NCBI GenBank assembly: GCA_014084085.1
Contig: NPFB01000011.1
Location: 238,602 to 302,601, forward strand
Origin: Hondaea fermentalgiana
Taxonomy: Eukaryota; Sar; Bigyra; Thraustochytrida; Thraustochytriidae
Direction of reading: 5' to 3'
DNA length: 64,000 nt
A program made the translations under genes and the position numbers. A model generated the notes under the pieces. That model searched no databases. It was given only the letters and a program-made list of their open reading frames with translations, and had not been told where the DNA came from. Of the stretch, positions 30,544-39,718 are shown piece after piece (position 1 is the stretch's first letter; the number at the start of each line of letters is the position of its first letter).

Positions 30544-31049
30544 CCGGATAGATGGAGCCGCGAAATGGACGTCTGAATGGACTCCGCCCGCCCTCGCGGG
30601 CGCCCTCGAGCACCTGGCGGCCGGGCGAGCGCGGGCTGGGGAGCGCCGGCGGCCGCTCCGACTCGGCCTCGTGCTCTCTCGCGTGCTTGCTTGCTCACGG
30701 GCTTGCTCGCTTGCGTGCTTGCTCGCTTGCGTGCAGAGAGGAGCGCAGGAGAAGTCCGCTTCGTTCGCGCGGTCTGCGCGCCGGCCGGCCTGGACGCAGA
30801 GGCTACACAGGCGCGGCACACAGTGGCCGCAGCCGCGCCGGGTCCGTTATCGCGGCGGGCGGCCTCGCAAGAAGGGAAGGCCGCGAGCTCGAGCTCGTCT
30901 GCGGTCTGCAGTCTGCTGGAAGGCGTGGCCGTAAGGGACTTTGTTTGTTATGGTCTTGGTTAGAGGATGCGAGGTGAGCCGGCGCGAGGAGGCCCAACCC
31001 CCAAAAATTGCGACTGATCTCGACGCCGTCGAGCGCGAGCGACAACGGG

Positions 31050-31081
<32 letters not shown>

Positions 31082-31084
31082 CCG
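31050..31084. repeat. (CCTG)n microsatellite
   Basis: About eight CCTG units. Confidence 0.9.
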
Positions 31085-32602
31085 CTGCGCCAGGCTCCGG
31101 AGCGCCGCGACGAGCGCGAACTCGCTAGCCAGCTAGCTGCGCGGGGCAAAGCGGAGCAAAGACGCGCGCGCGCACAGGCTTGATTCGGGGGGCGAGACAC
31201 AGACCCTGGATGGATAACGGAAGGCCGCGCGTGCCCCCCTCGCCGCGACCGCCCGCGCCTCGGGGCTGGGAGCCTGCACACGTCCCGGGGGTGCGCGCGG
31301 AGACCTCCCCGGGACTATCGTCCGCGGTACCGCGGCCGCCTAGGCGCGGAGAGACGATATGTCCGTTGAACCGGATCGGGCGCGCCACGTTCGTGTGGGG
31401 GGCGGAGGCCGCCGTACATGGAGAGGCGGTGACAGCGGCAGCAGCAGCAGTAGCAATAGCTGCGCGGCGCCTTGATTCGTTTCAGGAGGAAAAGGGGGGA
31501 GGGAGGGGGTGGAAGAAAGAATGAAAAAGAAGTAAGAGAGACGGGGCGGGGGGCGGTGTCCATTCTCGAAGTTTTGGTGATGAAATTGTGAACGAGTTGC
31601 GAGACAACTGGCGCAGCTCGCCGGAATAAAATGGATGCCACCTCGTCAAAGCCGTTGCAGGGCTTCATGGGCTCTAACACCGTGCCACTTGGACCGCGAG
31701 TAACTCAGAGTCGAGCTTCCTCCCTTCCTTCTTACTTGGGGCCTGCCTGTAGGGAAGGTCTACATGGAAAGCCGCCACCGCCTTCGTGCTCGAAATGGAC
31801 GCGCGAGAGGAAAGTGGACATTGGCGAGCTAACGACTCTCTCCAATGGATTCAGCTGCGGTATGCGTTTGGTGGATGGAAGGAGCACGAGGGCATGCAGG
31901 CATGCATCCATTTGCCACACGATGATGATGATGATGGTGAAGGTGGTGGTGTGTAACGAACAAATGTTAGGCCTTGCCATGATTCCGCGAGAGCGCGCGC
32001 TTAGCGCTGGCTTGCCCCTACATTGTTTCCAGGAGAGAAATAGAGGCTTAGGCTTCTGGACGCAATTGATTACAGATGGGCATACTAGTGATGTGTAATC
32101 TCATCGGCGCAATCGATTATTTGTACAGAACTGGGTGGACGGACAGTCCACCTTCCTTTCCTTAGGCCTATCTATCTCCCAACCCACCTACCGGAGGAAG
32201 TAGCAGAGAGGCAGACAGACCAACACCCTCACTTGTCCCAAGTAAGCTGATCGACAAGAACAATAGGCCTAGCAGCAGCAAGAACAACACTTTTGTTCGT
32301 TCCTAGGAGTCCTCTTTCTTACGAAAGAATGATCTTCCACCGACGCACGCGACTGCCTTAGCATTGGGACGGATGGCGCGGCGAGAGCGTGGAGCCTAGC
32401 ACAATCCGTGTTCGAGGCGGGTGAACGCAAACGATTTAGAAGCCTAAAGATCTGGCGGGTGGGATTGAATGCGTTCAGATTCGAGTGGCAAAAGAATCGC
32501 TGGGGTTTTCCCCTTTTCTATTAGCTTCGCACCGTCCAGCGTTCCTGGCAATGCCAATCTGTCAATTGAGCATTGTAAACGGTGTTTAAGGACTTGGGTC
32601 AT

Positions 32603-32604
32603 CA

Positions 32605-32656
<52 letters not shown>

Positions 32657-32659
32657 GCA
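32603..32659. repeat. (GCTT)n microsatellite
   Basis: About thirteen GCTT units with one interruption (TTACTTG) at the right end. Confidence 0.9.
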
Positions 32660-33179
32660 AGTTGCAAAATTCGTGCCAAATCCAAATTTCGTCTTGCCAC
32701 TTGAGCGAATTTTATGTTCTCCATGTCAGGCTCGACATTTCGCCTCTTTTTTGATGAAAAAACATCGCGGGATATCTGGTCCATCGTGCTCCGTTGCTCG
32801 CGACGACGCTGTCAAAGACTTTACAGATTTTTAGACAGTCTTGGGACCTGACCAAGAAAACCGCTGCCGCTCACGTCTTGCATATATTTCTTCGGGTTTC
32901 GACATGCTTATAATCTCCGTGCCCTGCCGTTGATTAAGCCCAATAGATAGAGGCTACTGCCTTTTGCCATTTCCTTCTTCTTGAGCAATCATCGCTCCTG
33001 CCTGGCTGGCTTTTCGGCTATTCTTCACAACTCTCCATTGCACAAGTAGGCTAGGCCTAGGCCAAGCTCCGCTTGTGCTTCTGAGTCGCCCATACAATGA
33101 CGCGTGAGCCCCAGCGCCAGGAAGAGAGAAAGATCAAAAGCACTTTCCCGGGGACGCGAGCGTGGAGAAAGAAGACGCG

Positions 33180-34133
33180 ATGCCTGCGCACGGACGCGCC
33201 GCCGAGGAAGGCCGCGGGGGCCATAACGGGTCGCACGCAGGCCATTCGGCCCGCGGCGCCAACAGCAGCGCGCAGGGAAACGCGCACTGGGGTCAGACTC
33301 ATGGTGAAGAGCACCAGGAGACCATCGACATTGTCGAGCGCTCGCGCGAGTGGCGAGACGAAGACCGGCGCGGAGGCCTAAGCTGGCTAGGGAATATCTT
33401 CTGGCTGCTTGCGTGCGGAGGCTTCGGTGTTGCTTTGGTGTACTATTTGATAGGCGCGCTCTTCATGTGCTCGGTGATCCTCTCGCCCTTTGGCGCCCAA
33501 CTCTTCAAACTCGGTTCCTTGGCACTCTTCCCCTTTGGTCGCAATATTGTTAACGTCATCGCAGACGAGGAATCAGGCATGATGCTCCCTTCGGACGCAG
33601 GCTGCTTCGAGCCGTGTTGCTGCGTCGGCCCGGCGATGGACGAACACGGTCGCCCGGTCCGAGGCCGAGGTTGCTGTTCCTGCTGCGGTTGCTGCGGGTA
33701 TTGCAATTGCTTTGGTCGAGGTCTACTTTTCTTGGCATCTCTTGTATGGCTTCCTATCGGTCTGGCACTCGCCCTAGTTCACCTCGGCTTGGGTATTGCT
33801 CTCTGCATCACTGTCCTTGGAATCCCCTTTGGTCTCCAGCATTTCAAGCTCGCTAGGCTAGCTCTCTGTCCTTTCGGCAAATTGGACGATAATGGCCTTC
33901 ATCCCGTGGAGACCATTGTGCAAACCATTCGACGCGAGCCTGTTTTCGAGGCTCTCCCCGTCAGTGAGGATGAGACCGGGCACGCCACGCAGACCTATGC
34001 TGAGCCTTTGCTGGGTCAAGTCGTGTCGCAGACATCTCAGGCAAGAGCTTCGGGTGCATCGAGGGCGGAAGCGTCCCATTATTCTTCTGAAAACGCGGCA
34101 TCTGCGCCGCCTCCACTCCCCCCACGCAAGTGA
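33180..34133 (+). CDS. YccF-domain membrane protein with Cys-rich insert
   Basis: 317 aa from the ATG at 33180; the frame extends to a GTG at 33162. Two YccF-like segments: LSWLGNIFWLL...SPFGAQLFKLGSLALFPFG near residues 65-125 and LVWLPIGLALALVHLGLG...GIPFGLQHFKLARLALCPFG near 180-235. Both show the hydrophobic run followed by PFG and a Lys-Leu helix typical of this small bacterial inner-membrane family. Between them lies a loop of about 40 residues with 12 cysteines in clusters (CCC, CCSCCGCCGYC), which could be palmitoylated or bind metal. The C-terminal tail is soluble and ends in Pro-rich PPPLPPRK. YccF function is not established, so no role is given. Confidence 0.82.
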   Translation: MPAHGRAAEEGRGGHNGSHAGHSARGANSSAQGNAHWGQTHGEEHQETIDIVERSREWRDEDRRGGLSWLGNIFWLLACGGFGVALVYYLIGALFMCSVILSPFGAQLFKLGSLALFPFGRNIVNVIADEESGMMLPSDAGCFEPCCCVGPAMDEHGRPVRGRGCCSCCGCCGYCNCFGRGLLFLASLVWLPIGLALALVHLGLGIALCITVLGIPFGLQHFKLARLALCPFGKLDDNGLHPVETIVQTIRREPVFEALPVSEDETGHATQTYAEPLLGQVVSQTSQARASGASRAEASHYSSENAASAPPPLPPRK

Positions 34134-34798
34134 AAAAGGACTCTTGCTCGCACAGACACGGGCATATGGCTTTTGTGAATGTTGCTTGTTGTCCCCCCCC
34201 CCCCCCCCCCCCCCCTCAGAACAATACTACGCGATGGAATGGAATGGAATGAAAATGGAAAAGGGAAAAGAGAATTCTGCGGCTCGTTGCGACTTATCTG
34301 GAATGCAATACGCTTCAAGAAGCAGGATTGTCCTTCATGGTCGTGTGATCATCAATCTCTTCCTCCTTCCGAGTCCCTCAAATTCTGCATCTGAATAAAT
34401 CAGGGTATACTCTATACATATCGATCACACTTGGCTTAAACTTCTTGTTCCCGACCCGGTGACAGCGCGACCACAGAATTCGACTCCCTTTTATTCCTTG
34501 CTGTCAGCTGCGTCACAGTGTAATGTAAGTCAAATTTTTGCAGCGTTATGCGGCGTTGGGTAAAATCCGTGTCTTCCTCTTGTGGTCGGACCTTGCTTGC
34601 AAGAGACGAGACCTTTTGACAGCAAAGACATAACTGCGTGCGGTGCGAGGCGAGAGGCACACGAGCGAGGCACGGCGGCGCGCGCGTCAACAAAGGCTTT
34701 GCTTCCTTCATCCGCGCGCCTTTTCGACTGGCCGACCGTCAGCGCAGTCTGCAAGCAAAAGGATCGATCACACACGCCGAAGCTGAGGCGACGCCACC
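34134..34798. other. Intergenic region with a poly-C tract, upstream of the PPAT gene
   Basis: 665 nt. It contains a poly-C run and GGAATGGAATG repeats near 34236-34252, then the PPAT upstream region. No further gene. Confidence 0.45.
34193..34215. repeat. Poly-C tract (about 23 nt)
   Basis: Uninterrupted cytosines 59 nt after the YccF stop. The exact length in the genome is uncertain because such runs are error-prone. Confidence 0.85.
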
Positions 34799-35797
34799 AT
34801 GGTCGGCACCAGCGTGTTGGAGCTGACGCGAGCGGCGACGCTGACGGAGGCGTGCGTGGACAAGGGCAGGAATGCATCGTCCGTGTCGACAGTTATCAAC
34901 GCCAGGCTTCTCGTAGAGGCTGTACGCGAGACGAGCAAGAAGCTCTTCGTCGTCTTCTCTGGCCAGGGCGACGATGCTGGCAAAACCGACCAAGAGGACC
35001 TCACGCGGCGCTACATGCCGACTCTATACAACGAGCTCTGGGATGCAGCTCTCGAGACGGGCCAGACGGGACTAGACTTCGTCGTTCTCCTAGGCAGCAC
35101 CTCGCTCGACGCCTTTCTTAAATCCGACGCAGGAAGTGGCGTGGAGGTCATCTTCAACGCCGGAATCAAAATTGACAAGGCGGCCGCGACCTCGGCCCCA
35201 TCGTCTGCAACGGGTGGCGCTGTGGCGGTTCGTTCGCTCGATGAAAAGCTTCAGGAAGAAGCCTTTGGGGTCTCGTTTGTCTTGTACGACAATGCAAGCG
35301 ACTCCCTCGGGCAGTACCGCAAGGTTGCCGTGGGCGGAACCTTTGATCATTTTCATGGCGGCCACAAGAAGCTGTTGGCCATTTGCATTTCCGTTTGCTC
35401 AGAAGAGCTTACCGTTGGCGTCACGGACGACTCCATGCTTGGCGAGAAGAAGCTGCGCGAGTACATCGAGGACGTCGACATTCGCAAAAATCACGTGCAA
35501 ACCTACTTTTCCACACTCGCGCCAGCCTCGCTGCGCGCCAACATTGTGCTTATTCAAGACGTTTGGGGCCCTACCGTTGTGGACAAGGATATTGAGGCAA
35601 TTGTGGTATCCACCGAAACGCTCAAGGGAGCGCGCCTCATCAACGAAGAGCGCGCTAAGCGCGATATGGCACCGCTCAAGGTCATTGCTGTCTCTCGCAG
35701 CAACGTATACACCCTCTCGTCAACATTTATGCGTCGTTTGCGCGCGGATCAGACTCAGGCTTCCTCATCGTCGTCTTCTTCCTCATCGAACATCTAG
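34799..35797 (+). CDS. Phosphopantetheine adenylyltransferase (CoA biosynthesis)
   Basis: 332 aa. Transfers AMP from ATP to 4'-phosphopantetheine, giving dephospho-CoA, the penultimate CoA step. The nucleotidyltransferase motif GGTFDHFHGGHKKLL begins near residue 179; VSTETLKGARLINEERAKRDMAPLKV and LSSTFMRRL follow, as in eukaryotic PPAT (yeast Cab4, COASY first domain). The first ~170 residues resemble the N-terminal extension of eukaryotic PPATs and carry no recognisable motif. No dephospho-CoA kinase domain follows; the protein ends in a Ser-rich tail. It is a stand-alone PPAT, as in fungi and plants. Confidence 0.92.
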   Translation: MVGTSVLELTRAATLTEACVDKGRNASSVSTVINARLLVEAVRETSKKLFVVFSGQGDDAGKTDQEDLTRRYMPTLYNELWDAALETGQTGLDFVVLLGSTSLDAFLKSDAGSGVEVIFNAGIKIDKAAATSAPSSATGGAVAVRSLDEKLQEEAFGVSFVLYDNASDSLGQYRKVAVGGTFDHFHGGHKKLLAICISVCSEELTVGVTDDSMLGEKKLREYIEDVDIRKNHVQTYFSTLAPASLRANIVLIQDVWGPTVVDKDIEAIVVSTETLKGARLINEERAKRDMAPLKVIAVSRSNVYTLSSTFMRRLRADQTQASSSSSSSSSNI

Positions 35798-36206
35798 AAA
35801 GAGCTTACTTTATCAGAAAAACTGTGTGTCATGAACTGCTCTGGGCGTTGCCTATTTCTCCTTTTCAAGGCGCGCCGTGATCGCACGGCAACATATTTTT
35901 ACGCGCTCCATGTTGCTTGCGCGTCAGCGAGCGAGGAACCTACGTCGTTCTTTCAGTCACCCTGTGACTCTTCATACGCACGAAAGCTTTCTTCGGCCAG
36001 TGTTTGATTGACGAAACATGATTTCAATTTTTTTCGTTGCTACTTTCCTCTTTCTCTTGGTGGAGAGAAGGGCGAGGGCAGAGAGCATGAGTGATAAGTT
36101 CCAAAAAGAAGCTTTGACACCCATGGCTTCAGATGCCATTTGCTTTTTCAAAAAACGAAACGACATTTGCTTCGGACGCATAAGACGTCATTTACTTCAG
36201 AGGCGT
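35798..36206. other. Convergent 3' region of the PPAT and LtrA-like genes
   Basis: About 410 nt of moderate GC between converging genes. No gene or repeat seen. Confidence 0.45.
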
Positions 36207-38678
36207 CTACAGACTTCCAGCGTTGGGCCCAGCGTCGGGACCACGTTTCTTGTCTGCATCGCGATGACGTCTTGCTTTGTTCCTCGATTTCCTCAATTTG
36301 GTCTTTTTCCTTGACGACGCGTTGCATTTGATAAGGACCCGCAACCCGTCCTGAATATCGTGGTGCGGATAGCGATGCATAAGGTCGAGAAGGTCGGCCT
36401 GTAATTCTGGATTTCTCAAAAGATGTCGTTCTAGTTCAACGTTGTCGACTGCCTCTTGTTCACCCACTTCTTCATCGTAGTCGTCCTCCTCCTCCTCGGC
36501 GACAGCATCTTTGTCGTCTTCGTGGCGTTGGCCCTTCTTGGAGCGTCCTTGAGGTTTGTTGACGCGAATGCCGTGAGGCACGGCATCTTCGCTCTTGAGC
36601 ATGGATCCAAAGGAGAAGGTGTGCTTGAAAGACTCCTCAATGCGTTGGCGGTGCTTTTCCATGATGGCAACAACGCCAGGCGCGACCTGCGCACTACCGC
36701 CCGCGGCCGGGCTTTCGTCATCACTTGGGCCCGTTCGTGCGGCTGCCGTGCGTGCAAGGGGGCGTGAGAGCGCCTCTGCGGCTGCCGGCATGCTCGCTGC
36801 GTGGTGTATTGCCCGATGCGGGGCATGATTATGCATTTCTTGCACTGTGAGAATATGATCGTCAATGCTATCCCGTCGACTCGATTTCTTTTTCTTGCCT
36901 TTCCCTGCGTGAGAAAGGCGGCGAGACGAGACATTGACGAGGTGCAGCGATCGGAGATACTTTTCGTCACTTTCATTCTCCTTGGAAATGCGATGCCAGA
37001 GGTCATGGGTGAAGACCTGCAAGGTGCAAATGCCCAGAGCTACGCTCACGACAACATAGCTCTTGAGATGAAATGGTACGACGACGAGAAGTGCTAACGA
37101 GAGCATAAAGTTGCCGGTATACGTGAAGAGTTTGAGGTTGCGAATCCGAGGTGGGAGTGAAAGGAACTCGCGATGAAGGCCGTTGTGCAAAAAGGAGGCA
37201 AGCCACACGAGCACGAGCAGGGAGCTCGTAGAGATGCAAAAGAACCACGTATAGTGCGCGTACTCTGGTTTTCCAATGGCGTAGCTATTCTTCAAGAGCT
37301 CTTTGAGACCGATGCCGACGCAGACAATGAGGCTAGACTCAACCGGCTGCAGCTGCAGCCATATGAAACCACGCCGCACAGACTGGTTCAACGCGTGCCC
37401 CTGCGCCTTAAAGGGTTGGCTTGAATAGTACAAAATACGAAGCGCTGCCATGAGAAGGTATGCCGGGACAAACGTCAGGTACCGCTCGAGCATTTGGTCG
37501 AAATTGACAATAATGATTTGCATCACGCCCTCGCCGAGCATAAGCATTGTCCACTCGCCATATCGATGCGTGCAGTACTCGATGTGCATGGGGACGGCGT
37601 GCAACCTCACCTTGTCCGATTGACGCAGGTAAAGAGCTCGCGAAAGCTCAAGGCCGACTTCAAAAATTGTCGATGCAGAGAGGCATAACGAGACGTAGAC
37701 GGCATCAAATCGCATGACCACGAGCGCAAGCGCGCCAAGCAGGGGAATGGACCCGAGTAAAAGTTCGGCCGAAAAGGCCTCTGATTGGCGCCGAACGATG
37801 ACTTTGTCACTGTAAGCGTAGAGCTCAAGCCAGCGCAGGAGATGGAAGAATTGGTGAGCGACCTTGCAGGAAACGACACCAAGAAGCTGGCTATTGGAAC
37901 TGTCTTCAAAGTCTGCGACGGTGACGCTCAAATGTCCGGCCATGAGAGCGACAATGAGCACCTCGAAGATGTCAAAGATTTTGTGCGCAATGTCGTCACT
38001 GTTGAATCGCGAGGAAAAGTGGAGTTTGAGCGACCAGCACTCATGCAGAACGGCGAAAGTGGTGTAAAAGTAAAAGAAGCCGATCCAACGCTTGGTGAGC
38101 AAGGTGTCTGATATCAGTTTGCCTTCTTGGAAGGCGGTGCCCACGAAGACGAGATCCATGAAGAGATCGGCCCAGTTTACGCGGTGCTCCTTTTGCTTTT
38201 GTCCCCAGTCGTGCGTGGTTTCTGGAGTCGCGTACAGGCCGCTACCGACGCCCTGGCGCTTCTGGATGATTCGAGAGTACTCGAGGAGAGACTGACGAAT
38301 GTCCTCGACAAAGGCCGGATCGAGACCTTGCCCAGAACTACCTACCGAGCTTGATCTGCGTCGCCTGCGAAAAGACGAGCGCATGAACGACTTGCGAAAA
38401 GTCTCTGCCGTCGACCTTCTCCTCTGCTTCGCGGTCTCGGACTGAGTCTCTGTATTGTCCTCGTCGTCGTCATCGCGTTCGTTCATGCCCATGACCGAGT
38501 CTGCGCTTTTGCTGCGCATCCGTCCCAGCTCAGGCACGTTTATCTCGACCTCGACTTCGTCGCAGCTGTCCAGATCGCCGTCGAGCTCGCGGGCATCGAC
38601 GTCTTCGTCGTCCAGTTCTTCGTCGAAGCTGCCCGTTCGCGGCATCACCGCGCTGTCGTCCTTGGCGCGCCGCGGCAT
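36207..38678 (-). CDS. LtrA-family multi-pass membrane protein
   Basis: 823 aa from the ATG at 38678 (MPRRAKDD); the frame runs on to 38831 through Arg-rich sequence. The N-terminal ~150 residues are acidic and Ser-rich. HRVNWADLFMDLVFVGTAF near residue 166 is the signature of the low-temperature-requirement A family, followed by about ten hydrophobic segments to near residue 560, including YCTHRYGEWTMLMLGEG, the second conserved LtrA block. The C-terminal ~250 residues are soluble, charged, and end in Lys/Arg-rich sequence. Bacterial LtrA was linked to growth in the cold; the biochemical role is unknown, and protist homologues are uncharacterised. Confidence 0.85.
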   Translation of the reverse strand: MPRRAKDDSAVMPRTGSFDEELDDEDVDARELDGDLDSCDEVEVEINVPELGRMRSKSADSVMGMNERDDDDEDNTETQSETAKQRRRSTAETFRKSFMRSSFRRRRRSSSVGSSGQGLDPAFVEDIRQSLLEYSRIIQKRQGVGSGLYATPETTHDWGQKQKEHRVNWADLFMDLVFVGTAFQEGKLISDTLLTKRWIGFFYFYTTFAVLHECWSLKLHFSSRFNSDDIAHKIFDIFEVLIVALMAGHLSVTVADFEDSSNSQLLGVVSCKVAHQFFHLLRWLELYAYSDKVIVRRQSEAFSAELLLGSIPLLGALALVVMRFDAVYVSLCLSASTIFEVGLELSRALYLRQSDKVRLHAVPMHIEYCTHRYGEWTMLMLGEGVMQIIIVNFDQMLERYLTFVPAYLLMAALRILYYSSQPFKAQGHALNQSVRRGFIWLQLQPVESSLIVCVGIGLKELLKNSYAIGKPEYAHYTWFFCISTSSLLVLVWLASFLHNGLHREFLSLPPRIRNLKLFTYTGNFMLSLALLVVVPFHLKSYVVVSVALGICTLQVFTHDLWHRISKENESDEKYLRSLHLVNVSSRRLSHAGKGKKKKSSRRDSIDDHILTVQEMHNHAPHRAIHHAASMPAAAEALSRPLARTAAARTGPSDDESPAAGGSAQVAPGVVAIMEKHRQRIEESFKHTFSFGSMLKSEDAVPHGIRVNKPQGRSKKGQRHEDDKDAVAEEEEDDYDEEVGEQEAVDNVELERHLLRNPELQADLLDLMHRYPHHDIQDGLRVLIKCNASSRKKTKLRKSRNKARRHRDADKKRGPDAGPNAGSL

Positions 38679-39718
38679 CCTTGCCCCTGCGCCACGTACG
38701 TCTTCACGCGGTGTGCTCCGCTCCCCGCGCAGCTGCGTCCGCGCCCTTGCGTCCGCCCTCGCGCCCTCGCGCCCTCGCGCCCTCGCGCGCAGCCTCTCCT
38801 TTTCTAGGTTTGCTTCGAGTAGTAGTACCACCCCTCGTGCACGTGCACGTGCTCGCGCTCGTGCTCGTTCTGATCAACGATGGGCGTGCGGGTGGTCGCT
38901 GCAAGCTACGCACGCCTCGCCGACACCTCTCGGCCGCGGCTGCGCGGTCGTCGAGTTGCGTGCTTGCCAGTGCTAGCTGGCTTGCTTGCTGGCTGGCTTG
39001 CTTGCTTGCTTGACAATGAGCGCGTGCGTAGGTCCTCGCGACTCGGGACTTCTAGTCGCGGTGCACTAGTAATCGGAGCTGCCGCTTGGCGCACCCCGCA
39101 GGACATGGGCCGTGCGCTGTAAGCGCGAACAATCAGTGCAGCACTTGCGCCAGCCGCAGTGGCCGCTGGTCACGGCCAGCCAGCCATTGAGACGATCATC
39201 GATCGGCATCATGAGCAGCAACGATCGTCGATGTAGCAATGAAGGACGACGAGAACAGCAACCAGCGACACACACACGCATCTGCATGCATTTAGGCATC
39301 TCGGAGGCCAAGGACAGAACTCCGGGGCCGAAAAGCCGAGAACTGCCAAGGCTAGCGAGAGTCTGCATGAGAAGGAGGATGTTGACATCGGGCCCGAGCC
39401 GCCACGCGAGCGACTGCGACGAGCAAGCTGCAAAGGAAGCGAGCAGCTTCGCCGTAATGGGGAGGATGGGTGAAGAGGACGTCTTTAGGGCCAAAAGCTT
39501 CGAAAGGCTGTACGTAGCAGGCAGTAGGCCAAAATGCGAACGAAATGTCGCTAACGGCAGAGGAGGGATGTATTATGAGAACAAAGAAATCGAGACTTTC
39601 TATGTTATGGGGGAAATAACAAGTATAGTAGTCGCGATTGTCTGACTAATATTATAACACGCCTTGCCTTGGTTACTCTGCGGGTTGCAACACCTTGGTG
39701 AAGAGCACGATCAATCAT
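38679..39718. promoter_or_regulatory. Intergenic: LtrA-like promoter region and GH5 downstream region
   Basis: 1 kb between two minus-strand genes. Just upstream of the LtrA start is an octamer repeat; a CTTG/CTGG tract occupies about 38978-39013. A 177-codon plus-strand frame at 39112-39645 opens with GTG and lacks protein-like features. Confidence 0.4.
38755..38790. repeat. (GCGCCCTC)n octamer repeat
   Basis: About four copies of an 8-nt unit, 77 to 112 nt upstream of the LtrA-like gene's ATG. Confidence 0.8.

Larger units (their letters stand above)
29994..33179. other. 3.2-kb gene-free region with microsatellites and an assembly gap
   Basis: Lies between the PDE gene (leftward) and the YccF gene (rightward) and should hold both promoters. 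Contents from left: an ACGC-repeat tract, a 100-N gap, a GGATGGAAT tract, GC-rich sequence with CTTGCTCG and CCTG repeats to about 31.2 kb, then an AT-richer part (31.9-33.1 kb) with a long GCTT tract. I found no convincing coding frame; the frames crossing the gap are meaningless. Confidence 0.5.

Noticed and set aside
33162..33179. YccF gene starting at 33162
   Set aside because: That codon is GTG; the first ATG is at 33180. The same reasoning moved the GH5 start from TTG at 42190 to ATG at 42175.
39112..39645. 177-codon open frame on the plus strand
   Set aside because: It begins with GTG, has no recognisable motif, and reads as Arg/Ser/Cys-rich low-information sequence in a promoter region.
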